DNA of 64,000 bases from Amycolatopsis nivea. Its GTDB lineage: Bacteria; Actinomycetota; Actinomycetes; Mycobacteriales; Pseudonocardiaceae. Shown here one piece after another: positions 43,658 through 52,488 of this stretch (positions are counted from its first letter, which is position 1; every line of letters starts with the position of its first letter). The notes below the pieces were generated by a model that saw only the letters and a list, made by a program, of their open reading frames with translations, was not told where the DNA came from and ran no database searches. A program made the translations under genes and the position numbers. The stretch spans positions 62,001 to 126,000 of the forward strand of contig NZ_SDLT01000007.1 of NCBI RefSeq assembly GCF_004522235.1, written 5' to 3'.

Positions 43658-43658
43658 T
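43653..43658 (+). promoter_or_regulatory. Leaderless -10 box of the DeoR gene
   Basis: GATAAT overlaps the stop codon of the phosphatase gene and ends 6 nt before the ATG at 43665. It would give the regulator an independent leaderless transcript inside the operon. Confidence 0.5.
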
Positions 43659-43664
43659 CACGGC

Positions 43665-44459
43665 ATGTCGAGCGAAAAGCCTGCCGCCCATCCCCGCGAG
43701 AACCGTCAGCAGAAGCTGACCGAGCACGTGTTCCGGCAGGGTTCGGCGACCATCGGCGAGCTCGTCGACCTGCTCGGCGTCAGCATGATGACGGTGCACC
43801 GGGACATCGACGAACTGTCCCGGCGCGGCCTGGTCCGCAAGTACCGCGGCGGGGTCTCGGCGATGCCGTCGACGGTGTTCGAGAGCAACGCCGAATACCG
43901 GATGAACGCGCACGTCGACGCCAAACGGGTGATCGCGATGCACGCGGTGGAGCAGGTCGAGCCGGGCATGTCGGTGCTGCTCGACGATTCCACCAGCGCG
44001 CTCGCGCTGGCCAGGCTCCTGGTCGAAGTGACGCCGCTGACCGTGGCCACGAACTACCTCGCCGCGATCGACGTGCTCAAGAACGTGCACGAACTGCGGC
44101 TGATCTGCATCGGCGGCGACTACTCGCCCACCCACGATTCGTTCCTCGGCATGCAGAGCATCGAGTCGATCGAACGGCTCTCGGTGGACATCGCGTTCGT
44201 GTCCACCTCGGCGATGAGCACGTCGATGAGCTTCCACCAGGAGCCCGAGATCGTGATGATCAAGCGGGCCATGCTGGCCGCCGCGCGGCACAAGGTGCTG
44301 CTGATGGACCACAGCAAGATGAAGCGCACGGCACTGCACCGGCTCGCGCCGCTGGACGACTACGACCTGCTGATCGTGGACGAGGGTGCCGATCCGCACT
44401 ACGTCGACGAGATGCGCAGCCGGGTCGAGGTGCAGGTCGCCGAAGACCCTGAGAACTGA
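43665..44459 (+). CDS. DeoR-family transcriptional regulator
   Basis: This 264-aa regulator has an N-terminal DeoR helix-turn-helix (about 10-65: HPRENRQQKLTEHVFRQG, ATIGELVDLLGVSMMTVHRD, LVRKYRGGVSA) and a sugar-phosphate-binding DeoRC domain (about 85-255) with VLLDDSTSALALARLL, LTVATNYLAAID and VLLMDHSKMKRTALHRLAP. DeoR proteins usually repress sugar genes until a phosphorylated sugar binds. It lies inside the regulon it probably controls. The ATG at 43665 is preferred over an upstream start within the phosphatase gene. Confidence 0.87.
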   Translation: MSSEKPAAHPRENRQQKLTEHVFRQGSATIGELVDLLGVSMMTVHRDIDELSRRGLVRKYRGGVSAMPSTVFESNAEYRMNAHVDAKRVIAMHAVEQVEPGMSVLLDDSTSALALARLLVEVTPLTVATNYLAAIDVLKNVHELRLICIGGDYSPTHDSFLGMQSIESIERLSVDIAFVSTSAMSTSMSFHQEPEIVMIKRAMLAAARHKVLLMDHSKMKRTALHRLAPLDDYDLLIVDEGADPHYVDEMRSRVEVQVAEDPEN

Positions 44460-44484
44460 TCGACTTCATAACACTCTTGCGTGC

Positions 44485-44496
44485 GAAGTTCACACA
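44485..44496 (+). promoter_or_regulatory. Candidate DeoR site before the MFS gene
   Basis: GAAGTTCACACA repeats the TTCACAC and AAGTTC words of the divergent region at 42974-43032. A GATACGTT about 15 bp downstream could be part of a -10 box. The site lies 40 bp before the MFS start codon. Confidence 0.45.
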
Positions 44497-44535
44497 GTCC
44501 ATGATACGTTGGATCTCGACGTCATGGAGGCGTGT

Positions 44536-45867
44536 ATGAACGAGTCGGCAACAGCGGAGTTGCCCAAGTCGGGCTTCGGGCGCTTGCTCACGAAATGGGG
44601 GCTGCCCGCACCCCTGTTCCTCGGGTATGTCGGACTGCTCCTGTTCATGATCGGCGACGGAGTGGAATCCGGTTTCATCGCGCCGTACATGGCGGACAAC
44701 GGCGCGGGTACGGAAATCAAGGCGTCGTACGTGATCACCGTGTACGGCGTCGCGGTGATGCTCGCGTCGTGGCTGTCGGGCGCACTGTCCGAACTGTGGG
44801 GCCCGCGGCGGGTCATGATCATCGGCCTGGTCATCTGGCTGGTGTTCGACGCGCTGTTCCTGACGATCGGCCTCGCCGGCGGGAACTACGCGGCGATGCT
44901 GATCTGCTACGGCATCCGCGGATTCGGCTATCCGATGTTCGCGTTCGGGTTCCTGGTGTGGATCACCGCGGTAGCCCCGGTCGCCCGGCTCGGCGCGGCG
45001 GTCGGCTGGTTCTACTTCGCCTTCACCGGCGGACTGCCCACGCTCGGCGCGCTCGTCGCCAGCTTCACCAATCCGCTGTTCGGCCACTACGGCACGCTGT
45101 GGGTGGCGGTCGTGCTGCTCGGCGTCGGCGGGATCGTGGCGGTGTTCGGCGTCCGGCAGCGCACGGGGTACCGCAGGCTCGCGCCGCCGGACGTGAAACC
45201 GGTGCAGAGCCTCGTTTCCAGCGTCTCGATCGCGTGGAAGAAGCCGCGGGTCGGCGTCGGCATGATCGTGCGGGTCATCAACACCGCACCCGAGTTCGGC
45301 ATGCTCGTGTTCTTCCCGACGATCTTCATCTCCCAGATCGGATTCGGGGAAAGCCGCTGGCTGCTGCTTGTGTCGGTGATCTACGGGACGAACATCTTCT
45401 TCAACCTGATCTTCGGCGTGCTGAGCGACCGGATCGGCTGGCGCACCACGATTTTCTGGTTCGGCGCGATCGGCTGTGCAATCTCGATCCTGCTGCTGTA
45501 CTTCGTGCCGGTCGCGATGGGCTCGCAGTACTACTGGCTCGCGCTGATCGTCGGCGCGCTCTACGGTGCGACGCTCGCCGGGTTCGTGCCGATCTCCGCG
45601 CTGCTGCCGTCGCTGGCCCCGGAGCACAAGGGCGGCGCGATGGCCCTGCTGAACCTCGGCGCGGGCGCGGCGGCGTTCGTCGGACCGGCGATCGTGTCGC
45701 TGTTTCTCGGACCGGCCGGTGCCGCCGGAGTCGTCATCATCTTCGCCGCGCTGTATCTGGTGGCCGCGGTGCTGGTGCGATTCCTGAAGCTGCCTGAGGA
45801 AACCGAGAAGGCACTCGCGAGCGACGGCAGCTTGCAAGATGTCGAAGAAAGGGTCAGCACGGCGTGA
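44536..45867 (+). CDS. MFS transporter, polyol or sugar type
   Basis: This 443-aa major facilitator has about 12 membrane segments: FLGYVGLLLFMIGDGVESGFIA, YVITVYGVAVMLASWLSG, RGFGYPMFAFGFLVWITAVAP, FFNLIFGVLSDRIGWR. It resembles the polyol permease branch, which fits neighbours that phosphorylate and cleave sugars. The ATG at 44536 is preferred because GGAGG lies 5 nt upstream; ATG 44524 would put the ribosome site inside the gene. The FGGY kinase gene overlaps its stop by 4 bp, so uptake and phosphorylation are co-translated. Confidence 0.82.
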   Translation: MNESATAELPKSGFGRLLTKWGLPAPLFLGYVGLLLFMIGDGVESGFIAPYMADNGAGTEIKASYVITVYGVAVMLASWLSGALSELWGPRRVMIIGLVIWLVFDALFLTIGLAGGNYAAMLICYGIRGFGYPMFAFGFLVWITAVAPVARLGAAVGWFYFAFTGGLPTLGALVASFTNPLFGHYGTLWVAVVLLGVGGIVAVFGVRQRTGYRRLAPPDVKPVQSLVSSVSIAWKKPRVGVGMIVRVINTAPEFGMLVFFPTIFISQIGFGESRWLLLVSVIYGTNIFFNLIFGVLSDRIGWRTTIFWFGAIGCAISILLLYFVPVAMGSQYYWLALIVGALYGATLAGFVPISALLPSLAPEHKGGAMALLNLGAGAAAFVGPAIVSLFLGPAGAAGVVIIFAALYLVAAVLVRFLKLPEETEKALASDGSLQDVEERVSTA

Positions 45868-47303
45868 ACGAGCCAGTCTCGGTCGGCATCGACGTCGCCA
45901 CCGCGGGGGTTCGCGCCTTCGCGGTGCGCGACGGCTCGGTCCTCGCCACCGCATCGGCGTCGCTGCCGGCGCCGGTGCGCGCGGGCGGTGGCCGCAGCGA
46001 ACAGGATCCGTCGGCGTGGTGGCCCGCGGTCGGTTCGGTGCTGAACGAGGTCACGGCCGCGCTGCCCGGCCGCGGCGCGGAAGTCTCGGCGGTGGCGATC
46101 GCGGCGACATCCGGAACGATCGTCGGAGTCGACGCCGCGGGCGAACCGGTGACGCCCGCGTTGATGTACGACGACCGGCGCGGAGCGGATTACAACGCGA
46201 AAGCCGTCGAACTCGGCGCCGGACGGTGGCAGAAACTGGGTTCGAGCGTCTCGCCGACCGCGGCACTCGGCCGGATCGCCTGGCTGGCCGAGCATACCGA
46301 GGCGGTCGCCGTCCGGCACACACCGGAGATGATCGCGGCGAAACTGACCGGACATCCAGTCGCGGCGGATTGGTCGCACGCACTCAAAAGCGGTTACGAC
46401 CCGTTGGCTGAAGAATGGCCGTCCGAGGTATTCGCCGGTCTGGGCGTGCCAGACGGAATGCTGCCGCCGGTGGTCGCGCCGACGAGCGTGCTCGGCGAAA
46501 TCTCGGTGCCGGTCGCCGGGTTGCCTGCCGGATGTCTCGTGGTGGCAGGCATGACAGACGGATGCGCGGGACAACTCGCCGCAGGCGCGGTCGAACCAGA
46601 GCGATTTGTGGGAATCCTCGGAACCACCTATGTCCTGAAGGGTGTTACGGAATCGCTCGTGCCGGATCCCACCGGAGTCATGTACAGCCACCGCCATCCA
46701 GACGGCTGGTGGCTGCCAGGCGGTGCGTCGAACACTGGCGGCGAGTCCGTTTCGGACAGTCCGCGGCTAGCCGAGTTGGATGCCGCCGCTGCTGCGCGCG
46801 GTCCGGCCGAGGTCGTGGCTTTCCCGTTGCGGCGCAAGGGAGAACGTTTTCCCTTCGCCCATGGTGACGCCGAGGGTTTCGTCCTCGGCACTCCAACCGA
46901 CGACGTCGAACTGCATCGGGCACGATTGGAAGGGGTCGCCTTCCTGGAACGACTCGCCCTGGACCATTTGCGACGTCTGGGCGTCCCGGTCCGTGAACCA
47001 CTCCTAGCGGCGGGCGGTGGCAGCAAGAGTCCTTTGTGGACGCAGATCCGGGCCACGGTGAGCGGGCTTGGGTTGCAAGTCGCACCGCAAGCAGAAACAG
47101 GCTACGGCGCAGCACTCCTCGCGGCGGCGGGGTGCACGTCGGGTGGGCTGAGTGCGGTGTGCAAGGGAACGCCGGTGGGGTCGTTGATTGAGCCCGTGCC
47201 GGGTGAGTCGGCGGCGATGTTGGCTTCGTACCAACGGTTTTGCCGAGAGCTGCGGGATCGTGGCTGGATCGACGACGAACTGTTCACCGTGGCGGCGGGG
47301 TGA
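45864..47303 (+). CDS. FGGY-family carbohydrate kinase (xylulokinase-like)
   Basis: This 479-aa kinase has SVGIDVATAGVRAFAVRDG, AIAATSGTIVGVD, MYDDRRGADYNAKA, LGRIAWLAEH, VAGMTDGCAGQLAAGA, ILGTTYVLKGV and the late LAAGGGSKSPLWTQI. It is a second FGGY kinase in the regulon, distinct from the one at 37577, with an xylulokinase or ribulokinase-like pattern. The substrate is probably the sugar carried by the MFS protein directly upstream. The GTG at 45864 overlaps the MFS stop. It is the last gene of the plus-strand arm. Confidence 0.85.
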   Translation: MNEPVSVGIDVATAGVRAFAVRDGSVLATASASLPAPVRAGGGRSEQDPSAWWPAVGSVLNEVTAALPGRGAEVSAVAIAATSGTIVGVDAAGEPVTPALMYDDRRGADYNAKAVELGAGRWQKLGSSVSPTAALGRIAWLAEHTEAVAVRHTPEMIAAKLTGHPVAADWSHALKSGYDPLAEEWPSEVFAGLGVPDGMLPPVVAPTSVLGEISVPVAGLPAGCLVVAGMTDGCAGQLAAGAVEPERFVGILGTTYVLKGVTESLVPDPTGVMYSHRHPDGWWLPGGASNTGGESVSDSPRLAELDAAAAARGPAEVVAFPLRRKGERFPFAHGDAEGFVLGTPTDDVELHRARLEGVAFLERLALDHLRRLGVPVREPLLAAGGGSKSPLWTQIRATVSGLGLQVAPQAETGYGAALLAAAGCTSGGLSAVCKGTPVGSLIEPVPGESAAMLASYQRFCRELRDRGWIDDELFTVAAG

Positions 47304-47417
47304 TGCTGCTGGGGACTTTTGCGCGGCTGACTGGGACTTGGATCCGATCGGCGGGCTGCGTTGGGCGGCTAGGCAGCCGGATGGTTTAGGACGAGGCAGG
47401 TCGAGTGCCTGGCAGGC

Positions 47418-47444
47418 GCTGGCCGGTCTGGCAGTCCGGCCAGC
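47418..47444 (+). terminator. Perfect 9-bp hairpin after the kinase gene
   Basis: GCTGGCCGG (47418-47426) and its exact complement (47436-47444) enclose a 9-nt loop, 114 bp after the kinase stop. It is a plausible terminator for the plus-strand sugar operon, although no T-tract follows. Confidence 0.5.
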
Positions 47445-47544
47445 AAACCTGGCAATTCTCGTCGCGGACGAGCTAGCCCAACCGCCGACGAGAGCAGCGA
47501 GCTCGGAGCCTTGCGCGACCGGCAACTGAACGAGCCATCAGAGT

Positions 47545-47880
47545 GGCGAAGTCAACAGGTCTGCAGGCCGAGACCGAGCTAGAACGGCGAAGCCAGCGGA
47601 TTCGCAGCCGTGGCCGAGCCAACCCGGCCACGCCAGCAGGCCCGCACGTCGGAGCCGAACCAGCCCGGCGAAGTCAGCAGATTCGCACGCCGAAGCCGTG
47701 CCAGCGCCATCACACCAGCAGACCCGCACGCCGAAGCCGAGGCAGCGCGGCGAAGTCAGCACACTCGCAGACCGAAGCCGAAGCAACCCGACCACGCCAG
47801 CAAACTCGCACGCCGACGCCGACGCCGAACCAACCCGACCACGCCAGCAAACTGGCGGGCCAGAGCCAAGGGCAAGGGCG
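47545..47880. repeat. Degenerate tandem repeat, 41-bp period, eight units
   Basis: The gap 47304-47958 has no credible gene. From 47545 a unit like GGCGAAGTCAGCAGATTCGC, followed by ACGCCGAAGCCGAGCCAGCC, recurs. Its inner CCAGCAG/TCAGCAG word starts at 47552, 47593, 47633, 47674, 47715, 47756, 47797 and 47844, spaced 41 bp apart (one 40 and one 47). Units partly alternate between GGCGAAGTC and GACCACGCC openings, giving an 82-bp higher order. The period is not divisible by three, so no protein repeat is encoded. Confidence 0.75.
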
Positions 47881-47958
47881 CGGGCGAGCCAGCCCGGTCG
47901 CTCGCGAGTTGGGCTAGTCGAGACGGCTGGGGTGGCTCCGACGGTGCGGTCGAGGCGG

Positions 47959-49824
47959 TTAGCTGCGACCTGCGCGCGGGCGGCCGGGGCGGCGGCCGTT
48001 GCCGTTGCTGCGAGGGGTCGGCGGTTCGGAGGACTTGGCCGTTTGTTGCGGCCCCGCGGGCGACTGGGTGTCTGGGCGCGGGGTCGGCTGGGGCAAAGCC
48101 GGTGCGGACGAGCCGGTTGCTGAGGGGGCGTCGGTCGGTGACGTGGTTGATGGCTGGGAAGGTGCGTCAGCCGATGAAGACGTCGAGGTCTGCCCCGGCG
48201 CGGCAGTTCCGGAAGGAGCATCCGTCGGCGACGGAGCGGAGCCTTGCCGAGAAGCGGAAGTCGGCGACGAGGCGGAAGCTTGCGGCGGAGCGGAAGCGGC
48301 GTCCTCTTCCTGCGACCCGAGGAAGCGCAACGCCTCCTGGACAGCTTCGTTGGTCGCAGCGATCCGGTCCGCGACCTTGGTGCGCAAGTCCAGGGCCAGG
48401 GTGCGCGATTCGGTGGCTTCGGTTTGCTTTTGGAGAGCGTCGGCGAGGGCAGTCTCTGCCTGCGCCTTCTTGATGGCGATCTCTTCCGACGCTCGACGGT
48501 CGGCCTCGGCTCGGGCTTGGGCGGCGGCCGCTTCGGCAGCGGCGTCGGCTTCGGCGCGGCGTCGGGTGGATTCCTCGTCGGCGGCTTGGCGGGCGGCTTC
48601 GGCTGCGGCGTCTGCCTCGGCGCGGGCCTGGGCGGCGGCTTCGTCGGCTTCGGTGCGGATGCGGAGGGCTTCGGCGTCCTTCTCGTCGCGGATGCGGCGG
48701 GCTTCGGCGTCGGCGGCTAGGCGGGCGTGCTGGGCTTCCGCATCCGCCTTGGCACGGGCTTCGGCGGCCGCCTCGTCGGCCTGGGTGCGGGCAGTCAAGG
48801 CAGCCTGATCGGCTTCGGCGCGGGCTGCTGCGGAGGCCTGGTCTGCCTCGGCGCGGGCGCGGTCGGCGGCTTCGGTGCGGGACGCGATTTCGGCGTCGGC
48901 CGCAGCCGTGCGGGTGGTGATGTCCTCGTTGGCCGCTGCGGTGCGGGTGGCGATATCCGCGTCGGCGGCGGCGGTGCGCGTCGCGATGTCTTCTTCTGCG
49001 GCGGCTAGGCGGGTCGCGATCTCCGAATCAGCCGCGGCGGTCCGAGTGGCGATGTCTTCGTTCGCCGCTGCGGTGCGCGTGGAAATGTCCTCATCGGCTG
49101 CCGCGGTGCGGGTCGCGATATCCGAATCGGCTGCGGCCGTCCGGCTTGCGATGTCCTCATCGGCAGCCGCAGTCCGCGTCGCGATGTCTTCGTTTCCTGC
49201 CTTCAGTCGCGCTTCCAAGTCCGCCAGGCGGGTCGCGATCTCCTCGTCCGCTGCGGCCGTCCGGCTCGCGATGTCCGCTTCCGCGGCGGCGATCCGGGAC
49301 TCCAGATCCGCTTGTCGCGCAGCCAGGTCCTGCTCCGCAGCCGCGACGCGGGCGTCCAGGGCTTCCGAGCGCGCGGCCAAGTCGGCGTGGGTCTCCGCTA
49401 GCAAACGCTGGCGTTCTGCTTCCGCTTCTTTGGCCGCTTTGTCCGCTGCCCGTTGGGTTTCGTGGGCGTAGCGGTCCGCTTCAGTACGCGTCGAGGACGC
49501 GTCCGCTTCCGCGGAGCGGCGCAGGTCGGCGATTTCCTCCTCGGCCAGCTGCACCATCATCCGCACGCGCTCGGAGATCGCGCCGGCACCGGCCGGGCTT
49601 GAGGTGACTCGGACCAGTGCGGCCTTCGCCTCGGACAGCTCCGACTGGGCTGTCGTCAGGGCCTTCGTGAGTTCGCCAGCGGTGGCCACCGCCTCGTCGC
49701 GGCCGTGGGAGGTCGTCTTGAGTTCGCTGGTCAGCTGGGCGATGCGGGTGTCGACCTGGTGCGGGTCGTATCCCTTCCGGGTAACAGCAAAGGCGGGGTG
49801 CTGCGGCTTCTCGGGCGCGACCAT
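47959..49824 (-). CDS. DivIVA-domain protein with long hendecad coiled coil
   Basis: This 621-aa protein has an N-terminal DivIVA-like segment (FAVTRKGYDPHQVDTRIAQL, about 12-31), a coiled coil from about 28 to 480, and a Ser/Pro/Thr/Ala-rich tail (about 490-600) ending in a basic patch. Residues 184-321 contain about a dozen near-identical 11-residue units of the form DIATRTAAADE; ten from 213 to 312 keep exact 11-residue phase. Hendecad coiled coils with a DivIVA-like head resemble Streptomyces cytoskeletal proteins such as Scy and FilP, which organise polar growth. That role is inferred. AGGTGG precedes the ATG. Confidence 0.8.
   Translation of the reverse strand: MVAPEKPQHPAFAVTRKGYDPHQVDTRIAQLTSELKTTSHGRDEAVATAGELTKALTTAQSELSEAKAALVRVTSSPAGAGAISERVRMMVQLAEEEIADLRRSAEADASSTRTEADRYAHETQRAADKAAKEAEAERQRLLAETHADLAARSEALDARVAAAEQDLAARQADLESRIAAAEADIASRTAAADEEIATRLADLEARLKAGNEDIATRTAAADEDIASRTAAADSDIATRTAAADEDISTRTAAANEDIATRTAAADSEIATRLAAAEEDIATRTAAADADIATRTAAANEDITTRTAAADAEIASRTEAADRARAEADQASAAARAEADQAALTARTQADEAAAEARAKADAEAQHARLAADAEARRIRDEKDAEALRIRTEADEAAAQARAEADAAAEAARQAADEESTRRRAEADAAAEAAAAQARAEADRRASEEIAIKKAQAETALADALQKQTEATESRTLALDLRTKVADRIAATNEAVQEALRFLGSQEEDAASAPPQASASSPTSASRQGSAPSPTDAPSGTAAPGQTSTSSSADAPSQPSTTSPTDAPSATGSSAPALPQPTPRPDTQSPAGPQQTAKSSEPPTPRSNGNGRRPGRPRAGRS
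48862..49278 (-). repeat. 33-bp coding repeat for the hendecad units
   Basis: The 11-residue units give a visible 33-bp DNA periodicity (blocks like GCGATGTCTTCGTTCGCCGC on the plus strand). Synonymous changes between units show that the array has been kept by protein selection and not only by recent copying. Confidence 0.75.
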
Positions 49825-49953
49825 CGGGCCACCTTAGTGATCCGGGCACCTGCGGCACGTACCGCCAAACGGCTGTATTACGAAGCGCGAAACCCGACGT
49901 CACGCATGGCATCCTGTCCCCCGACGTACCGCGCGGGCGAACGGGGCAGACGC

Positions 49954-51183
49954 ATGGACCTTTCAGCCATCGCCGCCGACCTGGCCGCGCACTGGCACGT
50001 GTACGCGACCATGCCGTTCATCGCGGCGCTCATCGGCTACCTGACGAAACGCGTCGCGATCGAGATGATGTTCCGGCCGCTCGAGTTCCGCGGCATCCGG
50101 CCCTTCCTCGGCTGGCAGGGCGTCATCCCGGCCAACTCCCGGCGGATGGCCACCACCGCGGTCGACCTGCTGACCAAAAACCTCCTCGACCCACGCGAGG
50201 TCTTCGCCCGGCTCGACCCGGAGGAAATGGTCGCGCAGCTGGAAGAACCGCTGCTGAAGGCGGTCGACGAGGTCACCCGCGAGGTGTTCGAGACCTACCA
50301 GCCGCGGTTGTGGGAAATGCTGCCCGCACGCGCGCAGCAACTGCTGGTGGACCGCGTCCGCGCGCAGGCGCCCGTCGTCGTGAAGCGGCTGATGCGGGAA
50401 GTGGCGTCGAATGTGGACGAAGTGCTCGACGTCAACGACATGCTGATCAACGCCATGGTCCGGGACAAATCGCTCACCTGCCGGCTGATCCGCGAGGTCG
50501 CCGCGCCCGAGTTCCGGTTCATCGCGCGCAGCGGAATCGGCTTCGGATTCGTCATCGGGCTCGTCCAGCTCATCGCGTGGGCGTTCACGAAACAACCGGT
50601 GATCATGCCGATCTTCGGTTTCGTCACGGGCTTCGTCACGGACTGGCTCGCGCTCAAAATGATCTTCTACCCTCGCCAGCCGCGCCGGTTCTTGTTCTTC
50701 ACCTGGCAGGGCATGTTCCAGAAACGCCGCGCACAGGTCGCCGCGGACTACGGCGCGTTGATCGCGGAGGAAGTCCTCACCGCGGGGAACGTGCTGGAAG
50801 CCGTCCTCACCGGACCGCGGGCGGACAAGCTGTTCGCGCTCGTCACGCGGGAGGTCCAGCGGACCGTCGACGCGCAGGCGGGCCTGGCGAAACCGCTGGT
50901 CGCCCTGGCGGTCGGCGGGCGCGAGTACCAGCAGATGAAGCAGGCCGCGGCGGAGAAGGCCATCGCGTATCTGCCGGAGACCGTGAAGCACGTCGAGAGT
51001 TACGCGACCGACGCGCTCGACGTCCGCAACACCATCGTCGAGAAGATGCAGCAGCTGACGCCTCTGGAGTTCGAGGGCATTCTCCGGCCGGCGTTCAAAC
51101 AGGACGAATGGAAACTGATCGCGGTCGGCGCGGTCATCGGCGGCCTCGTCGGCGAACTGCAGGTGCTGCTCTTGCTCCACTAG
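49954..51183 (+). CDS. DUF445-family membrane protein, paralogue 1 of 3
   Basis: This 409-aa protein has an N-terminal membrane helix with GYLTKRVAIEMMFRPLEF, a long helical region, two mid-chain membrane helices (about 190-235) with an internal repeat of the first motif, GFVTDWLALKMIFYP, another helical region, and a C-terminal helix in KLIAVGAVIGGLVGELQVLLLL. DUF445 (YheB-like) proteins have no established function. The ATG at 49954 is 26 bp after the nearest GC-rich palindrome and has GGGGCAGA upstream. It is the first of three tandem homologues and diverges from the DivIVA-like gene. Confidence 0.83.
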   Translation: MDLSAIAADLAAHWHVYATMPFIAALIGYLTKRVAIEMMFRPLEFRGIRPFLGWQGVIPANSRRMATTAVDLLTKNLLDPREVFARLDPEEMVAQLEEPLLKAVDEVTREVFETYQPRLWEMLPARAQQLLVDRVRAQAPVVVKRLMREVASNVDEVLDVNDMLINAMVRDKSLTCRLIREVAAPEFRFIARSGIGFGFVIGLVQLIAWAFTKQPVIMPIFGFVTGFVTDWLALKMIFYPRQPRRFLFFTWQGMFQKRRAQVAADYGALIAEEVLTAGNVLEAVLTGPRADKLFALVTREVQRTVDAQAGLAKPLVALAVGGREYQQMKQAAAEKAIAYLPETVKHVESYATDALDVRNTIVEKMQQLTPLEFEGILRPAFKQDEWKLIAVGAVIGGLVGELQVLLLLH

Positions 51184-51225
51184 TGCGCGGGTTACCGTTC
51201 CGTAGGCAACACGGAGGGGACGCGC

Positions 51226-52440
51226 GTGCACACATTCGCCGAGCACTGGCCGGTGTACGTCTCCATGCCGTTCATCGCGGCGCTGATCGGCTACGTCACC
51301 AAGCGCGTCGCCATCGAGATGATGTTCCGGCCGCTCGAATTCGTCGGCCTGCGGCCCTTCCTCGGCTGGCAGGGCGTGCTGCCCGCGAACGCCGAGCGGA
51401 TGGCGACGACCGCGACCGAAATGCTCACCACCAACCTCGTCGATCCAAAGGAGATCTTCGCCCGGCTCGACCCGGAGCAGGTCGCGAAGGAGATCGAACA
51501 GCCGCTGCTGCGCGTGGTCGAGGACGTCACCCGCGAGGTGATGGAGACCTACCAGCCGCGGCTGTGGGAAATGCTGCCGTCCGGCGCGCAGCAACTGCTG
51601 CTGAAACGCGTGCAGGCCGAGGCCCCGCGCGCGATCACGAAGATCATGCGCGAGATTTCCCAGAACATCGAGGACGTGCTCGACCTCAAGCACATGGTCG
51701 TCACGAACCTGGTGCGCGACAAGGCTTTGCTCAACCGGCTGATCCGCGACATCTCGCGGCCGGAAATGCGGTTCATCGCGCGCTCGGGCCTCTGGTTCGG
51801 GTTCATTCTCGGCTGCGTGCAGCTGCTGGTGTGGTCGCTGACGAAGTCGCCGATCGTGCTGCCGCTGTTCGGGCTCGGAATCGGCTGGCTGACCGACTGG
51901 CTCGCGCTCAAAATGATCTTCCTGCCGCGCGAGCCGAAACGGTTCTTCGGCTTCTACAACTGGCAGGGCGTGTTCCAGAAGCGCCGCGACGAGGTGGCCG
52001 CCGATTACGGCGACATGATCGCGCGCGAGATCATCACCGTGCCGAATCTGCTGGAAGCCGTGCTGCGCGGGCCGAAATCGGACCGGCTGTTCTCACTGAT
52101 CAGCCGCGAGGTGCAGAAGACGATCGACGCGCAGGCGAGCGTCGTGAAGCCGTTCGTCGCGATCGCGGTCGGCACGAAGCGGTTCCAGGAAATGAAGCAG
52201 GTCGCCGCCGCGAAGGCCGCCGAGCGAGTGCCGGACACGATCCGGCACGCGGAGACGTACGCGATCAACGCGCTCGACGTCCGCAACACGATCGTGGACC
52301 GGATGCGCCGGCTCAGCCCGCTCGAGTTCGAGCAGCTGCTGCGGCCCGCGTTCCGGCAGGACGAATGGAAGCTGATCGCGGTCGGCGCGGTGATCGGCGG
52401 GCTCGTCGGCGAACTGCAGGCGTTGCTGCTCCTCGGTTAG
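51226..52440 (+). CDS. DUF445-family membrane protein, paralogue 2 of 3
   Basis: This 404-aa protein is the closest homologue of the first: GYVTKRVAIEMMFRPLEFVGLRP, ETYQPRLWEMLPSGAQQLLL, LTDWLALKMIFLPREPKRFF, VFQKRRDEVAADYGDMIARE and the C-terminal LRPAFRQDEWKLIAVGAVIGG. The same membrane layout is predicted. The GTG at 51226 follows ACGGAGGGG. It starts 42 bp after paralogue 1, so the genes are probably one transcript. The divergence among copies implies an old duplication and specialised or hetero-oligomeric roles. Confidence 0.82.
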   Translation: MHTFAEHWPVYVSMPFIAALIGYVTKRVAIEMMFRPLEFVGLRPFLGWQGVLPANAERMATTATEMLTTNLVDPKEIFARLDPEQVAKEIEQPLLRVVEDVTREVMETYQPRLWEMLPSGAQQLLLKRVQAEAPRAITKIMREISQNIEDVLDLKHMVVTNLVRDKALLNRLIRDISRPEMRFIARSGLWFGFILGCVQLLVWSLTKSPIVLPLFGLGIGWLTDWLALKMIFLPREPKRFFGFYNWQGVFQKRRDEVAADYGDMIAREIITVPNLLEAVLRGPKSDRLFSLISREVQKTIDAQASVVKPFVAIAVGTKRFQEMKQVAAAKAAERVPDTIRHAETYAINALDVRNTIVDRMRRLSPLEFEQLLRPAFRQDEWKLIAVGAVIGGLVGELQALLLLG

Positions 52441-52488
52441 CCCGCGCACGCGATACGGTTTCCTTCCGGAACGGGGGAGGGAGACCCG

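Noticed and set aside
47545..47880. CRISPR array as an explanation of the 41-bp repeat
   Set aside because: Units are contiguous and all parts diverge together; there are no unique spacers, no stable repeat and no cas genes.
47188..47958. Several 60-290 codon frames in the repeat-filled gap
   Set aside because: The 41-bp period shifts frame at each unit, so no frame keeps a consistent protein pattern.
48862..49278. 33-bp DNA repeat as a mobile or satellite element
   Set aside because: The periodicity is explained by the 11-residue coiled-coil units of the encoded protein.
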